7,141 nt of DNA from CAYNND01 sp964398775 (GTDB lineage Bacteria > Patescibacteriota > Minisyncoccia > Phycocordibacterales > UBA2100). The stretch lies in contig CAYNND010000020.1 of the NCBI GenBank assembly GCA_964398775.1, forward strand, positions 1 to 7,141, read 5' to 3'. Both the position numbers and the translations under genes were made by a program. This document shows positions 5,822 to 7,141 of the stretch, one piece after another. Positions within the stretch are counted from its first letter, which is position 1. Every line of letters begins with the position of its first letter. The notes under the pieces were generated by a model. That model did no database searches and was not told the DNA's origin. It worked only from the letters and a program-made list of their open reading frames with translations.

Positions 5822-7021
5822 ATGAAGCACACATCAACAACAGCAACATTTCTCGCGCTCGCATCAGCTGCTTCGTTGTGTGGGTTCGCGATAGTGCTTC
5901 GGGACAAACACGTTACAGTGCATCCTACTCAGACAACACATTTTGCGAGACTGATTGCTGACTCACCGCATCTTGAAAACATCATTTCTGGTTTCAGACA
6001 CAGCATTATAGGAGATGTACCTGAATACATACTTCCGGATGTCGTGAGTGGTGCTTCAGGTAGCGGTTCGACATCCTCGTCTTCTTCTGCACCAAGCGGG
6101 GGCAGTTCTCCCCAAGGGGGAGGCGGTGATGATAAGTGCAATGATGAGTTGACGAAACAGTGTGATGAAGAAAACACAAAGTCACGCGACATGACGTGTG
6201 CTCCTGGAGATGAGTCTTGCGTGCAAAGTTTCAATAAATATACAAACCCAGCTTCAAAGATTCCATACGAAGGAAATGACGCAAAAGGAAAAGATAGTGG
6301 AAAAGGCTCGAAAGGTCAAAAAAAATGTATCGCTGCAAAAGAATCGGGAAACTGTGCGCAAAAATGCGGTCGCGGTGGGTATTCTGAGACTCCAGATACA
6401 TCAGGAACTGGATTGAACAAAAGCTTCACTCAGTGCAAAGATGGTGGTGATTCAAACAGTGATATTTGTCGGCAGAGTAGTAAATGTCCAAAGGAGGGTG
6501 GTGGTGGCGGTTCGATGCCGTGCATACCTATGCCTTCCGAAGAGCAGGCTCCTCCGAAAAAACCTGCAGAAGACCCGTGTAAATCACCTTTGGCGAGTAA
6601 GATTGCCATGTGTAATCCTGATATGGTGAAAGAGCCACCGTCATGCTTGCAGTTTGTTGTAGAGCCAACAAAGATATATAGAGGTGAGTCGGTAGATTTC
6701 AAATGGGTTGCACAATCGAAGGGGACCCTCACCATGCGCATCAGATACATGACCGTCAATGAACGCGGGCGCACGAAAGTAGGAACTATAGCAGTCAATA
6801 GCGAGACTGACGTCATTACTGAGTTCCCTGAGTATTCGACAACGTACTCACTTATCTTGAAGAATGAAGCTGGCTCAAGAAGTTGCCCACCGGTAAAAGT
6901 AAAAGTCTACCCAAGTGACACAAGTAAAGCCTTCACAGCAGCAGAAGATGAGGAAGTTGATGAAGAGGCATCTGAAGATGAGGCAAGTGCAGATGTTGAT
7001 GAGGAAATAGTCGATGAGTAA
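5822..7021 (+). CDS. Exported eight-cysteine plus Ig-like protein with flavinylation-like motif DVVSGAS (paralogue 3)
   Basis: The protein has 399 residues. A longer frame exists from ATG 5780, but that start lies inside the previous gene and adds a polar stretch before the signal; ATG 5822, 7 nt after the previous stop, gives a clean N-terminus with a hydrophobic segment at about 7-26. SIIG and then ILPDVVSGAS (70-79; D73, S76-G-A-S79) repeat the motif of paralogue 1. A Ser/Gly-rich linker leads to the eight-cysteine domain (C114, C126, C133, C169, C178, C182, C205, C216) with SFNKYTNPASKIPYEG and an 18-residue G/K-rich loop before C169. Additional cysteines (C106, C222, C234, C253, C264) flank it. 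An Ig-like domain covers about 275-363 (core W295, TTYSLIL, C275/C355 possibly paired). The C-terminus is strongly acidic, including DVDEEIVDE. Overall it resembles the left-edge gene with one Ig-like domain instead of three. Confidence 0.82.
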   Translation: MKHTSTTATFLALASAASLCGFAIVLRDKHVTVHPTQTTHFARLIADSPHLENIISGFRHSIIGDVPEYILPDVVSGASGSGSTSSSSSAPSGGSSPQGGGGDDKCNDELTKQCDEENTKSRDMTCAPGDESCVQSFNKYTNPASKIPYEGNDAKGKDSGKGSKGQKKCIAAKESGNCAQKCGRGGYSETPDTSGTGLNKSFTQCKDGGDSNSDICRQSSKCPKEGGGGGSMPCIPMPSEEQAPPKKPAEDPCKSPLASKIAMCNPDMVKEPPSCLQFVVEPTKIYRGESVDFKWVAQSKGTLTMRIRYMTVNERGRTKVGTIAVNSETDVITEFPEYSTTYSLILKNEAGSRSCPPVKVKVYPSDTSKAFTAAEDEEVDEEASEDEASADVDEEIVDE

Positions 7022-7030
7022 TTATACATA

Positions 7031-7036
7031 TAGAAT
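7031..7036 (+). promoter_or_regulatory. -10 box (TAGAAT) of the right-edge gene, leaderless arrangement
   Basis: TAGAAT matches TATAAT at five of six positions and ends exactly 7 nt (AGATACA) before the ATG at 7044, in an AT-rich intergenic stretch of 22 bp. A -35 box would overlap the end of the preceding gene and is not convincing. Confidence 0.5.
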
Positions 7037-7043
7037 AGATACA

Positions 7044-7141
7044 ATGACCAATACACTCACAGTACTCGGCGCGCTATTCCTCGGGATAGTACTCGGCTAT
7101 GGGTACGGACACTCGACAGCATCGACTGTACCGTTTGCAAC
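7044..7141 (+). CDS. N-terminus of an exported or membrane-anchored protein, 3'-truncated by window edge
   Basis: Thirty-two codons are visible. They begin MTNTLTVLGALFLGIVLGY, a hydrophobic segment at about residues 5-21, then a glycine/tyrosine turn and a Ser/Thr-rich stretch ending TVPFA at the edge. This is the pattern of a signal peptide or an N-terminal membrane anchor. The frame is open to the end of the window and has a well-placed -10 box, which supports it being a real gene. Whether it belongs to the same cysteine-rich family cannot be seen. It may be transcribed both from its own promoter and by read-through from the upstream operon. Confidence 0.65.
   Translation, partial: MTNTLTVLGALFLGIVLGYGYGHSTASTVPFA

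Overview
The window looks like a piece of an uncultivated Patescibacteria/CPR-type genome, probably Parcubacteria-like. This assignment is an inference. It rests on densely packed genes, secreted proteins that combine an N-terminal membrane segment, low-complexity linkers and small Ig-like domains, little sign of Shine-Dalgarno sites, and -10 boxes placed so close to start codons that the messages should be leaderless. The genes read normally with stops TAA (six times) and TAG (once). No RNA gene, mobile element or CRISPR array was seen, and no gene-free stretch exceeds 300 bases.

Layout, left to right. (1) Bases 2-1717 hold the 3' part of a large secreted protein: a cysteine-rich domain cut by the window edge, a Q/G/P-rich linker, three Ig-like domains and an acidic tail. 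(2) Convergent to it on the minus strand is a 97-residue three-helix membrane protein (1762-2055). (3) A 73-bp divergent promoter region with a perfect 6+6 dyad separates it from a plus-strand redox pair: a NOX/FRE-type transmembrane ferric-reductase-like flavocytochrome (2129-3451) and an ApbE-type FAD:protein FMN transferase (3475-4356). (4) A consensus TATAAT promoter then starts a tight run of three secreted paralogues (4410-5039, 5041-5814, 5822-7021). Each has an N-terminal hydrophobic segment, a linker and a shared eight-cysteine domain; the last adds an Ig-like domain and an acidic tail. (5) A further exported or membrane-anchored protein begins at 7044 and runs off the window.

The most interesting reading is a candidate extracytosolic electron-transfer system. 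The flavocytochrome would move electrons from cytosolic NAD(P)H through FAD and two haems to the outer face of the membrane. ApbE would attach FMN to proteins carrying a D-x-x-[S/T]-G-A-[S/T] motif. Two of the three neighbouring secreted paralogues contain exactly such a motif (DVVSGAS) about 73-82 residues from their start. It is embedded in ten identical residues, eight of whose codons differ synonymously. The third paralogue has a degenerate version. If correct, these cysteine-rich surface proteins would be a new kind of flavinylated electron carrier without a recognisable FMN-binding domain. The link is a hypothesis from motif plus gene order; a proteolytic processing site is the main alternative.

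A second structural signal is shared by four starts (2055 minus, 2129, 4410 and 7044 plus): a TANNNT hexamer followed by exactly 7 nt and then ATG, as expected for leaderless transcripts.
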